A stretch of 64,000 bases of DNA from Acanthamoeba lenticulata (lineage: Eukaryota > Discosea > Longamoebia > Acanthamoebidae), in contig NAVB01000109.1 of the NCBI GenBank assembly GCA_002179805.1, positions 47,108 through 111,107 of the forward strand. The letters run 5' to 3'. The position numbers and the translations under genes are program-made. Numbering within the stretch: position 1 is the stretch's first letter; the number at the start of each line of letters is the position of its first letter. This document shows positions 33,699 through 45,639 of this stretch, piece by piece. The notes under the pieces were generated by a model. The model saw nothing but the letters and a program-made list of their open reading frames with translations. It had not been told where the DNA came from and ran no database searches.

Positions 33699-36600
33699 AT
33701 GACCACACGCGAGACCTTTCATGTACCTTTGTTTCGTGCCCCCATAGGTACGCCCCCATACATAACAAGCCTGGGAAGGAAGCCTTCTAAGCAGTGGGGT
33801 AGTGGCTTTTCCTGGCTGCTTGCAACCGCTCAACATCTTTGAGCCGTGGGCCGAGCAGTTGGTACACCACGTGCTGAACAAGGTCTTCCAGCAGCGCGTC
33901 TTTGCGCTTCTTTACACTCCCAGCCCCACTGATCTTCTCTACGGTACGCTTGCCTGCTTCCTGTCTCTGCTGCCTCTGCTGAGCACTCTACGCAACGTCA
34001 GTTGACGAAGCGGGGGAGAACCGCGTGGGCGTGCTCTTGCGGGTCATCAATGCCTATTATCCCAACAACCCGGGCGGCCGGTAAGCGTCCCCCCTTCGCC
34101 CTCCTTTTGCCTGATGGCTGACGCGGCATGCTGTTGTCCCTTTCTTTTGGGCGCATAGGTTCATCGTCCTGGTGCAGGTGTTGCGTCGTGTCGAAATCAA
34201 GAACATCTACGACCACCAATACTTCAACTTCCCCATGGCCGCGGTGGTCGACTACCTCGACTACGACGAGGAATTGGAGACCAAGCGGCCGCAAGCGGAG
34301 GCCGCCATCCCGTCCCATCTCGCTGCGCAGCTGCCCGAGCTCGTCGAGGAAGGTGACGACGACGCCGAGCGACCACCGGCCGCGGCCGTATTGAAGGAGC
34401 AGGAGGAAGCCATGCGGGATGCCCGCACGACGCTCGACGCCTTCCTGCAACGCTTTCGGTTCAACTCCATGTGGAAGGTCATCAAGCAGCGCCTCAAGCA
34501 GGACGAGCCGCCGTTTGACGAACCGCGGCTGCTGGCCTTTTGGATGGCGGCTACCCTGGCCCCGGCCGCCTGGACCCACGGCGCCATCGACCGTGTGCGG
34601 CTCCTGCGCGAGCGCCGGTGGGAGGTGCGGCTCCGGCAGGTTGTCGCCCTCTTCAAGAAGCACCCGCCCGTGCGCTCGATCCTCGCCCAGAGCTCCGACG
34701 CCGCGCACGCGTGGGACCGCGACTCGGCCTTTGGGTTCCACGGCACCGATGACGATGACTCGTCGGATGCGCCTCGGACGCTGAGCCAAGTCGGTTCGTA
34801 GTGTTGGGTGTTGACCGCTGCGCCTCAGCTGACCAACAGTGCCTTGGCCCTGGGGTTGAACGCACAGTGCCGCTCAAGGAGAAGTGCGTCGAGTTCATCT
34901 GCACGGACGACGGCTGGAGGCAGCCCCACATCGCCGGCCGAATGGCGGCCCTCCCCGCCGGTACGCCATTCATCGGCCCTGCCTTGCTGCACACCCAATG
35001 AAGGGGACGCTCACAGCACACACGCGGCTTCAACACTTCTTCGCACAGAGGTCATCGAGCGAGTGCTGCTGTACCTGCACCGAACGGAGCGCCTCACGCT
35101 GGAGGCGCTCAAGCATTTTCAGGCCTTCCCCGTAGAGACCCTTTTCCTCTCCAACATACGCGTCCGTCTCTCTTTTCTTGAGCTTCATCCTCTTCCTCAT
35201 CATCTTCGACCCTCTAAATTGTGTTGGCGTGTAGGCTCTGGACGACACATGGCTGGAGGTGCTTGGCGGCTACTCATCGTTGACCTACCTCGACCTCTCC
35301 AACTCGTACCGCATCTCTGATTCGTACGTGCACGCGCTCCTTCGCGCTCGTTGTTGCTTTGTTGTCGTCGCCTTCCTCCATCGGATACGGCCATACTGCG
35401 CAGAAAGCACCGCTTCCCATCCGAACAGCGAAGTTAAGCTGCGCCAGGCGGTGTTAGTACTGGGGTGGGCGACCACCCGGGAATCCACCGTGTCGTATCC
35501 TTTTTTTTGGATTTGATGAAACATCACCCCCCTCGTCCTTTTTGGCTCTTGATGATGCTCTCCGTATGGCGTTCTTTTCATTTGCTAATGAATTTTCAAC
35601 TATTTTATCTGGTGATTGTGTGATGAAGCGCGCTGGCTGAGTGCCTCAAGGGCATGCCGAATCTGCGCTCGCTCTTTGTTGATCGCTGCAAGCGCATTAC
35701 CGACGCCGGCCTAGCTCCCCTTGTGCGTCTCCTCTTGGAAGGCCGGCTTTCCCTCATCTGACTCCCCCCAATGCGGTGGTGTGGCGGTGCCTCACATCGA
35801 CCTTCGCCCCCGGCAGGCGACACACTGTCCGAACCTGCGGCGCCTCCACGTCGGGGGCACGCTCATCACCTACTACACCCCGGCCGCGCTCATCCCCCTC
35901 GAGGACCTCCAGGACGTGGCTGGTTTGTTCTCCTCATCACCTTCCCTACCTGCTCTGGCTCTGACGCCAGGCCCCCCGCACATACAGTGAGCGGGACGCG
36001 CTTCGTGGACAAGGCGCTGTACGTGCTGCTCGCGCGCCAGGAGGCCGCGGATGACGAGGACCTCGCGTCGGTCAGGAACCCAGAAGCACTGGTGCGCCGG
36101 CCGTTGGTGAGCCTTCAAGCCGCCCGCACGCTCCTGCGCGATGAAGGCGTTCAACTGCTCCGAGGCCTGTCCGAGTCACTGCACACGCTCAACCTCTCGT
36201 TCAACTCGGGCATCCGCGACTGGACCTTCCTCGGCGCCCTCACGTCGCTCACGAACCTCGACATCTCCCTCAATGCCAGCTTCACCGACGAGGTGCGTTA
36301 TCCTCCCGCCGGTATCCCACTGCATCAGTCATGTGTGCCGCTGAGCCATTCACACACGCACGCACACACAAACATTCAGTTTGCGACGGAGCTGGGAAAG
36401 CTGACGTCGCTGACGCTGCTCAACCTGTCCAAGACGGACCTCACCGACAACGGTGTGACCTTGCCTTCCTCATTACGAGCTCGTGTTGTTCATTACAAGG
36501 GCTGTGAAGAGTGACTGTCTCACCTGTGACACCACAATCACAGGGATCTCGGCGCTGCTCGAGCTCACGCAGCTCAGATCACTCGATGTGGGCAAGACCA

Positions 36601-37217
36601 ATATCTCCCACCGCGTTTTGGGTCCGTTCCTGCAAAACTACAAAGTTTTGATGACAACATATCAAACTCCCAACGGCTGATAATATGCTCGTGTTTGTGG
36701 CAGGCCCGGGCCTGGCCAGGCTGAGCAACCTCACGGCGCTGGCGTTGCCCTACACGGACGTGGGCGCCAAGCTGGCGCGCCACATGACCGCCCTCCAGCG
36801 CCTTACCTCCCTCAAGACCACCGGTTGTTCGCGCTTTGCCAACAAGGGTATGTCCTCCCACATCACTCATCATGTGGCCATAGGATCGTTCCTGCTGATG
36901 ACAAAGACAACAACGAACAGGCCTGCTGGAGCTGTCGAGGGGCCGCTACCCTTACCTCACGTCGCTCGACGTCGGAAGCGACCAGCTCACCGACTCTGGG
37001 CTGGCTCACATCGGCGTACGTCGTTGTCGATTCCCAAGCAGACAAAGGTGTTGTCTGACCGCGTCAGGTGCAGGAGCTGCCGGCGTTGCGCAACTTCAAC
37101 TTGTGGAACACCAAGGTCACGAGCCAGGGTGTCGAGCTCGTGCAGCAGCTCACTGGTCTTGTGTTGGACGACTCCATGAACACGTCCCAGGGCACCTACC
37201 TCTTCGTCCGCAAGTGA
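33699..37217 (+). CDS. LON-domain / leucine-rich-repeat protein (probable single gene)
   Basis: Exon 1 (33699-33747, MTTRETFHVPLFRAPI) joins over a 55-nt intron to VAFPGCLQPLNIFEPWAEQL, the classical LON N-terminal (PUA-like) pattern. It continues VGVLLRVINAYYPNNPGGR and FIVLVQVLRRVEIKNIYDH. A helical region ends DAPRTLSQV. A 74-nt intron (34794-34867) splices this in frame (G|TG) to PLKEKCVEFICTDDGWRQPH. Leucine-rich repeats follow, such as LTYLDLSNSYRISDS, NLRSLFVDRCKRITDAGLA and LTNLDISLNASFTDE, to the stop at 37215-37217. No ATG is available for a separate LRR gene. It could still be two genes if the join is wrong. There is no LON protease domain, so this is not LON protease. Confidence 0.65.
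35383..35501 (+). rRNA. 5S ribosomal RNA gene nested in an intron of the LON-LRR gene
   Basis: This 119-nt segment has the full 5S pattern. The terminal stem GGATACG pairs with CGTATCC. The loop and helix core CCCATCCGAACAGCGAAGTT is present, and the internal promoter elements occupy the middle (A-box, IE and C-box region AGTACTGGGGTGGGCGACC). From memory it agrees with Acanthamoeba castellanii 5S rRNA. It lies entirely inside the intron 35324-35628 on the same strand as the host gene. The T-run directly after it fits RNA polymerase III termination. The gene appears intact. Confidence 0.96.
35502..35508 (+). terminator. Pol III T-run after the 5S rRNA gene
   Basis: An uninterrupted run of seven or eight T residues follows the 5S 3' end immediately, as expected for RNA polymerase III termination. 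Confidence 0.85.
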
Positions 37218-37399
37218 AGAGTAGCCTCCTTCAGCTTCACAAATCGTGTAAAAATCGTGGCCCGTAAATGCATTGGAATTTCGACGATCTGCGGAGGAGA
37301 TAAGTGGGTAGGCTTGTGGTACGGACAAGACGCAGGCAAGACGACAAACAACAACAACACAACAACGCAGCAAGAAAGGATACACAACGGACGAAGAGA

Positions 37400-38814
37400 A
37401 TGAGCACGACCTCCACAACGAGCCCGATGGCACAGATTGTGCGAAACACAACGGCTATTGAAGCCTTTCCAGCGACCGGACACAGGGAACTGGTGACTCT
37501 GCCTTCCACGAGCACTATCCAAGACGCCATTAACGTATCGCACTTGCTTCTTCCCTCTTCCTATTTTCTCTTCATCGTCTCACTAAACGCTCTTTAATCT
37601 GGTCAGATCTTGGCCGAGGCCAAGGTTCTCTCGGCTCCAGTGCAGGACAAGAATGGGGGCTATCTCGGCCTGGTCGACATGTGCGTGCTCTACTCTTCAC
37701 TCACTTGCTTTTTTGTCCCTTCCCTCACCCTTCCTTCAGGTTTGACCTGCTGGCCGAGGTCATTCGCGCTTTCACCGAGCATCACCAGGCCGAAGAGGGC
37801 GACGTCCACCTGAACTGGATCACTTGGATCAACGACACCGACAAGCTTCATGCGCGCGGCAACATCCTCGCGCAGCTGCCTGTCACCTTCCTCATCAGTG
37901 CGCATCCCGTCCTGTCGGCCGCATTGCCCTGGTCTAGCTGGCGTCAGTTGCTGACACCCAACCACGGCAGATCTGTCGCAGAAGAACCCGCTGCGCTTCG
38001 TGGCGGACAAGTCGCCGCTGCTCGAGCTGCTGCTCAACTTCAAGGACCACGTGCATCGGGTGATCATGAAGGAAAACAACAGCGACCACCTCCTTCGCAT
38101 CGTGTCCCAGTCGGACATGCTCCAGTTCGTTCGGGCTCGCCTCGACCAGTGCGATGGCGTACGCCTGCCATGCTTGACGCAGTCGTTGGTGCTGTTTAGC
38201 TCACATGCGCGCTGCGGCGCATCAACACAGTGGCGGGACAGGCAAGTGCGCCAGTTGACCCAACTCGGAGGACCGCTGGTTTCGGTCACCACGCAGGCCC
38301 GTGCGCTGTTCGCCTTCATCCAGATGCACACTCAGGGCGTGAGCGCCGTCGCCGTGGTGGACCACCAGGGCATCCTCGTGGGCAGCATCAGCGTCAGGTA
38401 CGTTGCTTCGCCGAGCGCGACATCCTCCTGCGGCCATGGCCCCTAACGTCACGACCATGACCAACGAACGACCACGACAGTGATCTGCGCTCCCTGACGC
38501 CGACGCAGCTCGAGTCGCTGCAGCTGCCCGTGATGGACTACCTCCAGCAACGCAGGCCTGGAGCGCCGTCGGCCCCCGTCACCTGCACGGCCGCGACGAG
38601 CATGGCCGACGTGGTCAACCTCATGGCCGACGCGCGGGTGCACCGCATCTGGGTCGTGGTACGACAATCTCTCGGCTTTCTCTCGCAAGCGGCCGCGCTG
38701 ACATCACTCGACCAGGACGAGCCGTGGAAGAAGCCCATCGGGATCATGTCCCTGACCGACGTCATGCGCTCGTTCTACGAGTTTGTGGGCGGACCTGAGG
38801 CCAGCAAGATGTGA
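37400..38814 (+). CDS. Four-CBS-domain protein (SNF4/AMPK-gamma-like architecture)
   Basis: CBS pairs bind adenosine ligands and act as energy or metabolite sensors. The start is MSTTSTTSPMAQIVRN, with intron 1 after IQDAIN. CBS1 is LVTLPSTSTIQDAIN, then ILAEAKVLSAPVQDKNGGYL. CBS2 is NPLRFVADKSPLLELLLNFK, with LLRIVSQSDMLQF. CBS3 is GPLVSVTTQARALFAFIQMH, with HQGILVGSISVSDLR. CBS4 is TAATSMADVVNLMADARVHR, with KPIGIMSLTDVMR. The two Bateman modules, each with an (I/V)SxxD-type ending, give the layout of AMPK-gamma, but a real orthology cannot be claimed without alignment. Six or seven short introns are present, ending at TGA 38812-38814. Confidence 0.85.
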
Positions 38815-38900
38815 TCTTCTGTGATGCTAAATTCATCATCCATCATCATCAAAAAAGCAAAACGCGACACGACTTCACCATCGTCGTTGATTGGAACGGG

Positions 38901-41793
38901 CTAGACGTCGTGCGTGCCGTTGGCGATGGCGTCGGCCAGCTGCCGGTCGAGGCGGGTGAAACTGCCGACCGGGTGGTGCTTGCCGGGGTAGGTCACCAGG
39001 TAGAGCTCGTCCTCGATGGCCTCGGGGTCGAAGCCCTGCTTGACCAGGTGGGCCTTGTTGTGCTTGAACGTGCTCGTCGTGTCGATCGCCTTCATGAGCC
39101 GCACAAACACCGGGCGCGCGTAGGCCGGCAGCTGCTCGGACACCACCTTGAGGAACTGCGCCACGTCGAGCGTCGTGCCGGGCGTCGGCGCGATGGCTGC
39201 CATGCCTGTGCACCGACGTCGGTGAGGTCCAACAACATCAACATCAATCATCGTGAGCGTCAACATCATCAAGATGACGACGAGAACAGGAAGAGTGGGA
39301 CGGCGGACCGGCGCGGCCGTCCTTGCCCGGGATCTGGACGCCGTAGACGGTGACCTCGACGATGTTGGGCAGCGAGTTGATGACCAGCTCCACCTCGGAC
39401 GTGGCCACGTTCTCTCCCTTCCACCGGAAGGTGTCTCCGATGCTGCGTGTGAACCAAAGAACGAAAAACGATCTAAGAACGAAGCGCGATAGAATGGGAG
39501 GGCAGGGGGAAGCATGCACCGATCCACAAAGTAGAAGTAGCCCAGGGAGTCCATGGCCAGGAGATCGCCCGTGCGGAACCACTGGTCGCCCTTCTCAAAC
39601 ACATCCGTGAGGATCTTCTTCTTTGTCGCCTGAGGGTCCGTATAGCCATCAAAGTTGCCTGCAGCACCAACATAAGCCCTTTAGCTCAAACAATTCTGAA
39701 TTCAAAAAATAATAAGAAAAAGAAAAAAGTAAATGGAAAGGGAGCAGCAAACCGCTGATCTTGTTGGGGTCGTTGTCGATCCTGGCGATGCCCTCTCCGA
39801 CTTCGCCGGTGGCACATTCGATGTAGAAGCCATCGGGTCCGCGCACATGGACGTCGTTCTCCACATCGTATTTGATCAACCGGAAGGGCACCGCCGGGCG
39901 CAGGAAGTAGGGCAGCTGCCCGCACGCGCCCGCCTGCAAGTCGAACGTCCGAGCTTGAAACGGAGAAACAAGAAGACAAACGGCGAAGGAAGAAGAGGAG
40001 GAAAAAGAAGCAGATGAAAAGAGGACGCACCCGTCCATTGTCGTTGAGGAGGCCAATGTTGCCCTCGGTGGCGCCGTAGAACTCGAGGATGTTTTGGATG
40101 TTGAAGCGCTTGCGGAAACCGTCCCAGATATCACCGCGCAGGCCGTTGCCTGCGTTTGGGTTTCGATTTGAGTTCAGCTCTCTGCCCCAAATGGCCCTTA
40201 AGGAAGCGCGCCCACGAACCGATCATGAAGCGCACAGAGTGCTCGCTGTCCTTGGGCGTGGGCGGCTGGGCGTAGAGATAACGACACAGCTCGCCGATGT
40301 AGATGAACCCGGTGGCACCTGGGCCCGTCCCAACGTCATTCCGATTGGTCAGTCATGTTCAATGCGCACAGGGAACAAATGACACATCACGTCGCGTCAC
40401 GTACGGTAGCGGCGGGCGTCGTCCCAGAAGGCCGAGGCCGAAAACTTGCGGCGGAGGATGATGGCTCCGCCGGCCATCCAGGCCGACAGCGAGAGCGTGC
40501 CGCCGTTGGAGTGGTACGTGGGCAGCGTCACGTAGATCCTGTGCAGCTGCGAATAAGCTCCCGGGCAAACGCTGCAAGGAGGCCCGTGGGGGGGGGGGAG
40601 AGAGAGGACTGGTCGTACCTGTCCTTGGCCGTGAGGTTGGCAAAGCGGTACCAGATCTGCATGTAGTTCCACACCTTCTTGTGGGCGACCCGGCACGGCT
40701 TGGGCAGGCCGGTGGTGCCGGACGTGTAGATCAGGAACAGCGGGTCCACCATCTTCACGTCCTGGCGGAGCGAGGCTGGCGGGTCGTAGTCGTCGTGGGC
40801 CGAGAGCTGGACGTCCATGTCCTTGGCCCATCGCCAGACGAGGGGCGATGGCGCGGCGGCCTCGCGCCCCTGGTACACCCACACGTCCCACCCGCTGCTG
40901 CTGCTGCTGCCGCCGCTCTCGCCGGGCTGCTGCTGGAGCAGGCCCTCGCGGGCGGTCTCGAAGTGGCCGAGCTGCTCGGGGCCGACGATCAGCGTGCGAG
41001 CCTGTGAGACCCGGAGGACGTGCTCCAGCGGCTTGCCGTTGAGGTTGGTGTTGATCAGCGCCGTCGTCACGCCCAACTTGGCCATGCCGAGCCAGGCGAT
41101 GAAGAACTCGGGCCGGTTCTGCATGAAGAGGGCCACCACGTCGCCGGCCTTGAGCCGCGCGTCCTCGCGGCCCCAGTTGGCCACTCTGTGCACATGTGCA
41201 GAGATTAGGCCTTCATGAGCGCGCCAGGGCCCACACACGTGAGTGTCGGACGACGAACCGGTTGGCGGCGCAGTTGAGTTCGCCGTAGGAGTAGGTCTGG
41301 TCCTCGAAGAGCAGCGCCACATTACGGGGGAAGCGCTTGACGGCGTCCTCCCATGTGTCGGCCACCGTGTGCTTCCTTCGAACCGCTGTTTAGTTTCGAA
41401 AATGGAAATTATTAAATTTAATAATTTAATAAGGGACAATAAACGAATGTGGGAAGGTTCAGAAGAAGAAGACGAACCAGAGTGAAAGTCGAGGCCAATC
41501 CTGATCACGTTGGTGGCCATCTTGGCTCCTAGCTTGTAGAGGCGCAGATGTTCACCGAGCGCCTCGAACATGCCCATCTCGGGTCCCAAGATGGACTTGC
41601 TCGCTGCCGTGGGTGCGGGAGAAGCCGTTTCGGGCTTCTCGGCCACGACGTAGGCGAGCGAGAGGAGAGCGTCGTTGGCACGCGCCAGCGCCTGCTCCCC
41701 GAGGGGGCAGCTGTCATCTACGGCCTCCGAAAGATGCGCCGCCAGGCACTTGATTCTGCGTGCTGCTTGTTGCACGTTCGAGGCAGCCTCCAT
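38901..41793 (-). CDS. Long/very-long-chain acyl-CoA synthetase of the FATP/SLC27 family
   Basis: FATPs activate long-chain fatty acids to acyl-CoA and support uptake. The start at 41791-41793 opens [20 protein letters not shown]. It continues with [24 protein letters not shown] sequence (exon around 41050-41180) and the AMP-binding motif [20 protein letters not shown]. The diagnostic family blocks are GYFYFVDR joined to [17 protein letters not shown], plus [18 protein letters not shown] and [19 protein letters not shown]. The C-terminus is [19 protein letters not shown] and then GTHDV before TAG at 38901-38903. About nine introns are present. Its start lies 125 bp from the start of the divergent acyl-CoA thioesterase. 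Confidence 0.92.
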
Positions 41794-41918
41794 TTGCGTG
41801 CTCTCGGCTTCTCTCTACCAACTCGCTTTCAACTCCCCGGCAAGGAGAAGTTGAAGACCAAAATGAAGGCAAGGAGGAAAATAAACGAAGAAAAAGGCCG
41901 TATTAACATCAACCCGAC
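41794..41918. promoter_or_regulatory. Shared upstream region of acyl-CoA synthetase and ACOT9 genes
   Basis: A 125-bp interval separates the two divergent start codons. It probably contains both promoters and could couple expression of an acyl-CoA-making and an acyl-CoA-cleaving enzyme. This is inference from geometry; I see no repeated or palindromic operator. Confidence 0.4.
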
Positions 41919-43769
41919 ATGAGGGCAACGGCACGACTGCAGACTCTGCGCCCAAGGGCGGGACAGAAGTGGCCCGGGCAGAGACCTCTCTGGGCGGAGA
42001 GGAGGTGGGTGCATTCGTCGCTCGTCCTGGGCGAGGCAGCAGGGCAGAACGAACCGTTGAATCGATTTACGACGCACTCCACACGCACGCGAGTGACGTC
42101 GCAGCTCTGGGAGCGAAGGCTCAAGGCTGAAGAGGAGCAGCTCAAGCACTTTGCATTGAATCCCGAGCAGTCCGCCCAGGACGTCGTGGCCAGCTCCGAC
42201 CGTCCCTCTTATCTCATCGACAAGACCCCTTGCGACTCTGCCACAGGTCGCGGACCCTTCCTCGCCCCTGTGCTAACGCGTCGTCACCTCAATCTTTCCT
42301 CATCAATCAACTTTTCGTGTAAACGTTTACAGAGGTGCTCTTGCCGTTCAGCACCGACCTGGCACTGCGCGAGCAGTACATCAACTTCTACGGCAACCTT
42401 CGTATGGGCAAGATCCTTGAGGACTTGGATGCCTGCGCCGGTGCGTACGCGCGCGCCTCTTTCCCCGACTCTTCGCTTCGGTCAAGACGTTCTCATCCTT
42501 GGCGCCTTCAGGAAACGTTGCGCACAGCCACGCCGACGACAACAACCCACAAACGCGCCCGCTCACCATCGTCACGGCCTCGGTCGACCGAATCGATCTC
42601 CTCGACAAGCTTCTGCCCGACCGAGACATGCGCATGACCGGTGTGGCCGCCGCGTTTCATGAACAACGACGGTGATGTTGGTGGAGCTGATGATCGTGGA
42701 TGGTGGCGACGACGGGCGTTTCAGGTTTCGTGACGCATGTGGGCCGGAGCTCGATGGAGATTCGTGTAGAGGTCGAGTCCAAGGACCCGGCCACGGACCG
42801 CTTCTACCCGCTCATCATTGCCACCTTCACCATGGTGGCCACTTTCGAGGGCAAGGCCGCGCCCGTCAACCGGCTCCTGCCACAGACCGACCGCGAGAAG
42901 CAGCTCTTTGAGCTTGGCGAGAGTCCGTCGCCTCACCGCCGCTTCCTCAACTTCTCATCTCTCATGACTGACGAGACCTCTCTTCCTCATGGGTTCATGT
43001 AGAGAACAAGCTTTTGCGTAAAGAGGTGGCCAAGGCGTCTCTCTTCACGCAGCCGCCGACGTCTGACGAGCAGAAGCTCATCCACTCGCTCTTCATGGAC
43101 CGCATTGCGGGCAAGCCAGCGGCCGGTTCGTCGTCCATCTTCCATGTCCTGGTTCCACATCGTCGCCTCGCTTGTTCACTCGTTCGGGCATGGCGGCGGG
43201 CGAGCAGGGGCGCCCATGAGCACCGCCCACTTGCAGTCGGTCGTGCTGTGCCAACCGCAGGAGCGCAATCGGCACAACAAGATCTTTGGCGGCTTCCTCA
43301 TGCAAAAAGCCCACGAGCTCGGTACGTCGTCCTCGCGCCATACGATGATGGTGCTCAAGCGGTGAGGGAGATGTTGATGCTGAGCTGGTGGTACAATGCA
43401 GGGTGGACCAACGCGCACACGTTCACAGGCGTGCGGCCGTGGTTCCTGGCGCTCGACCAGGTTTCCTTCCACAAGCCCGTCAACATTGGCGCCATCATCT
43501 TCTTCAACTCAGAGGTGGTATACACCGAGTCCAAGGCCGTGGGCGTGCGTGTGATCGCCGAGGTGATGAACCCGCTAGACCGAACGCGAGACAAGACCAA
43601 CTCCTTCCACTTCACGTTCACGTGCCCCGAGGGAGGCGAAGCCCCGCTGCGTGCGGTGCTGCCCGACACCTACGAGGAGGCCATCAAGTACCTCGACGGC
43701 AAGCGGCGCTACGAAGAGGGCAAGCGCACCGCCGCCGCCCTCGGCTCTCGCCTTCTCCGCTTCTACTGA
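41919..43769 (+). CDS. ACOT9: Mitochondrial acyl-CoA thioesterase, ACOT9-type double hotdog
   Basis: ACOT9 hydrolyses acyl-CoA in mitochondria. The N-terminus (MRATARLQTLRPRAGQKW) is an Arg-rich presequence. The first hotdog domain includes SYLIDKTPCDSAT, YINFYGNLRMGKILEDLDA, TIVTASVDRIDLLDKL and FVTHVGRSSMEIRVEVESKD. The second includes QERNRHNKIFGGFLMQKAHE, FLALDQVSFHKPVNIGAIIF and SFHFTFTCPEGGEAPLR, ending RLLRFY. Repetition of the GK/GGF helix motif in the two halves is the ACOT9 signature. At least seven introns separate the blocks. The stop is TGA at 43767-43769. Confidence 0.9.
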
Positions 43770-43826
43770 GTAAACTGGTCACGACCTTCTTGAACGGCGC
43801 ACGATGCCAAAGCGCTTGCGCTCTTC

Positions 43827-45459
43827 TTACAGCTTGACAGACGCTGCCGCCGCATCTTCAGCCGCAGTCGCCTCGCGCTGCTGGCGGTAATGGGCCACCA
43901 CGCTGGGGGGCATCACGGCCTCGCCTGACCTCACTCGATCGAACAGCGTATGCTCCAAGGCTTGCGACGCCGACAGGCGCTTGTGCGGGTTGTAGGTGAG
44001 CAGGTTGCCTGCGCGCACAACAGGAGTAGGCTCAGTCCAGCCCTCTTTGCATCAGATGTTTTGGAGAGCGATGCCCCAAGTGGGCTACATAACGTACTGA
44101 GCATGCTGCAAGCGGCCGGGTGCCACGGGAGAAGCTTGTGGAACGAGAGCGGAGGCACGGCCGGGAAGCTGAGGACATCCCACGAGTGAGGCGATGCCCG
44201 CTGAATGCAACTGAGAGGGTAGTGCGGTACCTGGCCTCCTCAGCTTGCAGCGTCCACAGGTCGTAGCTAGATGGTGTGCCTAGCACCATCACTACATTCA
44301 CGAGCTGATTCTGCGTGTCGAAGCCTACGAGCGGGAGCGATCAGGTCGTCGTCTGAGGGCGGCTGGAGAAAGGGGAGCTCACCTTGGAAGAGGACATTCC
44401 CCACGAGAAGCTCCCATAAGATGCAGCCCGCGGCCCACATGTCCTGCAGTACCCTCAGCTCTCAAATTTTTCAAGACAAACCTCAATGTGAAGCAGTACG
44501 AGTTTAGTGGATGGAGCGGAGCAGCCCAGCAGCGCTTCTGGAGCCCTGCAAGAGATGTGCTTTCAGAGGAAGCAAAAGGCGGCCTATTGCTTGAGAGCGT
44601 ACCTGTAGAGGCGAGCGGCGTTGTATACATTGCTCACGGGATCATCCTCAGCGAGCATTTTTGCACTGCAGAACGAAGACCATGAAGAGAGAACAATACT
44701 CTACAGTAAGAGGAGCGTGCATACCTCCCAAAGTCGCACAGCTTCAGCTCTCTCGTCCTTCATCAAGGTCTCGATGTCAGCATCCACTTTCTTGAATTGG
44801 TGAATGTGGACGTACTCCATGTTCACTAACACGTTGTCCGGCTTCAAGTCTATCACGCGCTGTCTGTTAAGCATGTGCAGGTAGGTAAAGAGAAGACATA
44901 CTACACTCACCTCGATGACATATGCCCAGGCTATGGATGTGTTTCAACGCGCTGCACAGCTGGACGAACGTCAAAGTCTGAGACAACAAAGCCCAACAAG
45001 ATGAAGCGTGTGTACTTGAAAGAAGAAGCACGCAGAGAGCTCCGGTGAGAGTGGTCCCCCTTTCAGCGCAGCCTTCAACGTCAGGGGCATGTAGTCGAAG
45101 ATTATGTTCTAAAGGGGCTAGCGTTAGAGAGCGTGTAGACCGAGAATAGCCGTACCATGGTAAGCTGGCCGTGGCCGTTCGTCGCGTAAAAGCAAGCCAT
45201 CAAGGAGACGCAGCACGGGTGGCCGTGCACACGCGCCACCATTTCGGCTTCCCTACTTCCCCTCCTCTCGAACCTCTAGAGAAGGGAGGAGGGAATGAGC
45301 AGGTTCGCACGGGGAGGTCGGGTGAACTACTACCTCTACACGCTTGAGAGCAACACGGCGCTCAACTCCATCGAGCAACCACATGGCCTCATAAACGCTC
45401 CCAAACGAGCCTTCGCCCACCTTGTTCAACAAGCGAAGGGACCCGCGAACAACGGCCAT
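43827..45459 (-). CDS. CMGC-type protein kinase (GSK3/CDK-like)
   Basis: This is a Ser/Thr kinase in about ten small exons. The start at 45457-45459 gives MAVVRGSLRLLNKVGEGSFG, with the Gly loop and then VALKRVEV (VAIK lysine). The catalytic loop is split by an intron as CHR|DLKPDNVLVN, restoring HRD when spliced. The Mg loop is ELKLCDFG, followed by SAKMLAEDDPVSNVYNAARL and YR|APEALLG. Next come DMWAAGCILWELLVGNVLFQ and QLVNVVMVLGTPSSYDLW, typical of CMGC kinases and resembling GSK3. The end is LTYNPHKRLSASQALEHTLF and a short tail. All catalytic residues appear present. The exact subfamily is uncertain. Confidence 0.8.
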
Positions 45460-45563
45460 GTTTATGACGCTACGCGCCTGCCACAAATGGTTTGGGCGAA
45501 GCTTGCTCAGATAAGTCCAAAAAATACAACTTTTTGCGAGTTTCGGGTGCCCGCAGGTAAGAT

Positions 45564-45635
45564 CGCCTCATGGTGTAGTTGGCAGCATATGGGTTTCTGG
45601 TACCTAGGACCCCAGTTCAAATCTGGGTGGGGCGA
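45564..45635 (+). tRNA. tRNA-Gln (anticodon CTG), copy 1
   Basis: It folds as a 72-nt cloverleaf. Acceptor arm CGCCTCA pairs with TGGGGCG (some G-T pairs) with discriminator A. The D-arm starts GTGTAGTTGGC. The anticodon stem TGGGT/ACCTA carries loop TTCTGGT, so the anticodon is CTG. The T-arm is CCAG-TTCAAAT-CTGG-type. A T5 run follows at 45640-45644. It is identical to copy 2 on the other strand. Confidence 0.88.
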
Positions 45636-45639
45636 AATC

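Noticed and set aside
43827..45459. Kinase with a missing HRD motif (reads QRVIDLKPDN in the unspliced frame)
   Set aside because: Correct splicing of the intron before ACTTGAAG restores CHR|DLKPDN, so the catalytic loop is intact.
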